Positions 63,953 to 64,000 of a stretch of DNA of 64,000 bases are shown here, one piece after another. Each line of letters begins with the position of its first letter. Position 1 is the first letter of the stretch. Made by a program: the position numbers and the translations under genes. The notes beneath the pieces are model-generated. The model searched no databases. It was not told the origin of the DNA and saw nothing but the letters and a program-made list of their open reading frames with translations. The DNA is from Salmonella enterica subsp. enterica serovar Choleraesuis (GTDB lineage Bacteria; Pseudomonadota; Gammaproteobacteria; Enterobacterales; Enterobacteriaceae), in the NCBI GenBank assembly GCA_022846635.1, contig AP025685.1, positions 1,116,001-1,180,000 on the forward strand. The letters run 5' to 3'.

Positions 63953-64000
63953 ATGACGATCACAGAAACTGACCGTAATGGTATTCAGGTAATCTCACGC
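63953..64000 (+). CDS. regulator gene, 5' end only (probably IclR family)
   Basis: Only 16 codons are in the window: MTITETDRNGIQVISR. The GIQVISR run resembles the start of IclR-type regulators (pattern QVISRA-x-x-ILRAL), just before the winged helix. With so few residues a TetR-type protein cannot be excluded. It is divergent from the efflux operon across a palindromic operator, so it is probably the pump's local regulator. The gene continues past the window. Confidence 0.5.
   Translation, partial: MTITETDRNGIQVISR

Overview
This window is core chromosome of a member of the Enterobacteriaceae. Almost every protein is a close full-length relative of an Escherichia coli K-12 protein, and local gene order follows E. 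coli in blocks (dapE-yffB-ypfM-acrD; hemF-amiA-ypeA; yfeY-yfeX; cysPTWA-cysM; pdxK-crr-ptsI-ptsH-cysK-cysZ-zipA-ligA-ypeB; val/lys tRNAs-gltX-yfeD-yfeC-ala tRNAs-pdeA-nupC-mntH-ypeC; glk-ypdB-ypdA-alaC-ypdK). It is not E. coli itself. narQ/aegA, the eut and mur genes and tktB are absent from their E. coli positions, the talA/maeB pair sits beside the valine/lysine tRNA cluster, and ipdC sits between ypeC and glk, an arrangement I associate with Enterobacter-like genera. I cannot name the genus from sequence alone.

Layout. 1-6 kb: end of a ypfH-type esterase, the ypfN-dapE-yffB group, the 19-codon gene ypfM and the RND pump gene acrD. 6-11.8 kb: nudK, hemF, amiA, ypeA, a YgiW-like periplasmic protein, a yfeZ copy broken by an in-frame TGA, yfeY and the dye-decolorizing peroxidase gene yfeX. 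12-16.7 kb: the sulfate/thiosulfate ABC importer cysPTWA followed by cysM. 16.9-22.6 kb: pdxK, the general PTS genes ptsH-ptsI-crr, cysK and cysZ. 22.9-30 kb: zipA, ligA, ypeB, talA and maeB. 29.9-33.5 kb: a tRNA-Val x3/tRNA-Lys operon with a 152-bp trailing repeat unit, gltX, the yfeC/yfeD pair and two tRNA-Ala genes. 33.6-42 kb: pdeA, nupC, mntH, ypeC, ipdC and glk. 42-46.5 kb: the pyruvate-sensing ypdAB system, alaC, the 23-residue ypdK and a small lipoprotein.

The last 17 kb looks more accessory. A narK/narU-type nitrate transporter gene is divergent from a complete narGHJI-type nitrate reductase operon. A GYF-domain membrane protein gene follows. Next is a small sugar-acid locus (idnO-like dehydrogenase, ACS-family transporter, IdnR-like LacI regulator) with a clear double operator. 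The end is a tripartite efflux operon (EmrB-like MFS, EmrA-like adaptor, outer-membrane lipoprotein) divergent from a truncated regulator gene, with a three-half-site operator between them.

Functionally the window links sulfur assimilation (import, two O-acetylserine sulfhydrylases, CysZ), central carbon signalling (PTS, Glk, MaeB, TalA, YpdAB), anaerobic nitrate respiration and drug/metal transport. I found no prophage, insertion sequence, CRISPR array or recognisable new defence system. The least routine signals are the tRNA-derived repeat behind the lysine tRNA, the broken yfeZ, the rearranged talA/maeB neighbourhood and the operators of the two accessory loci.
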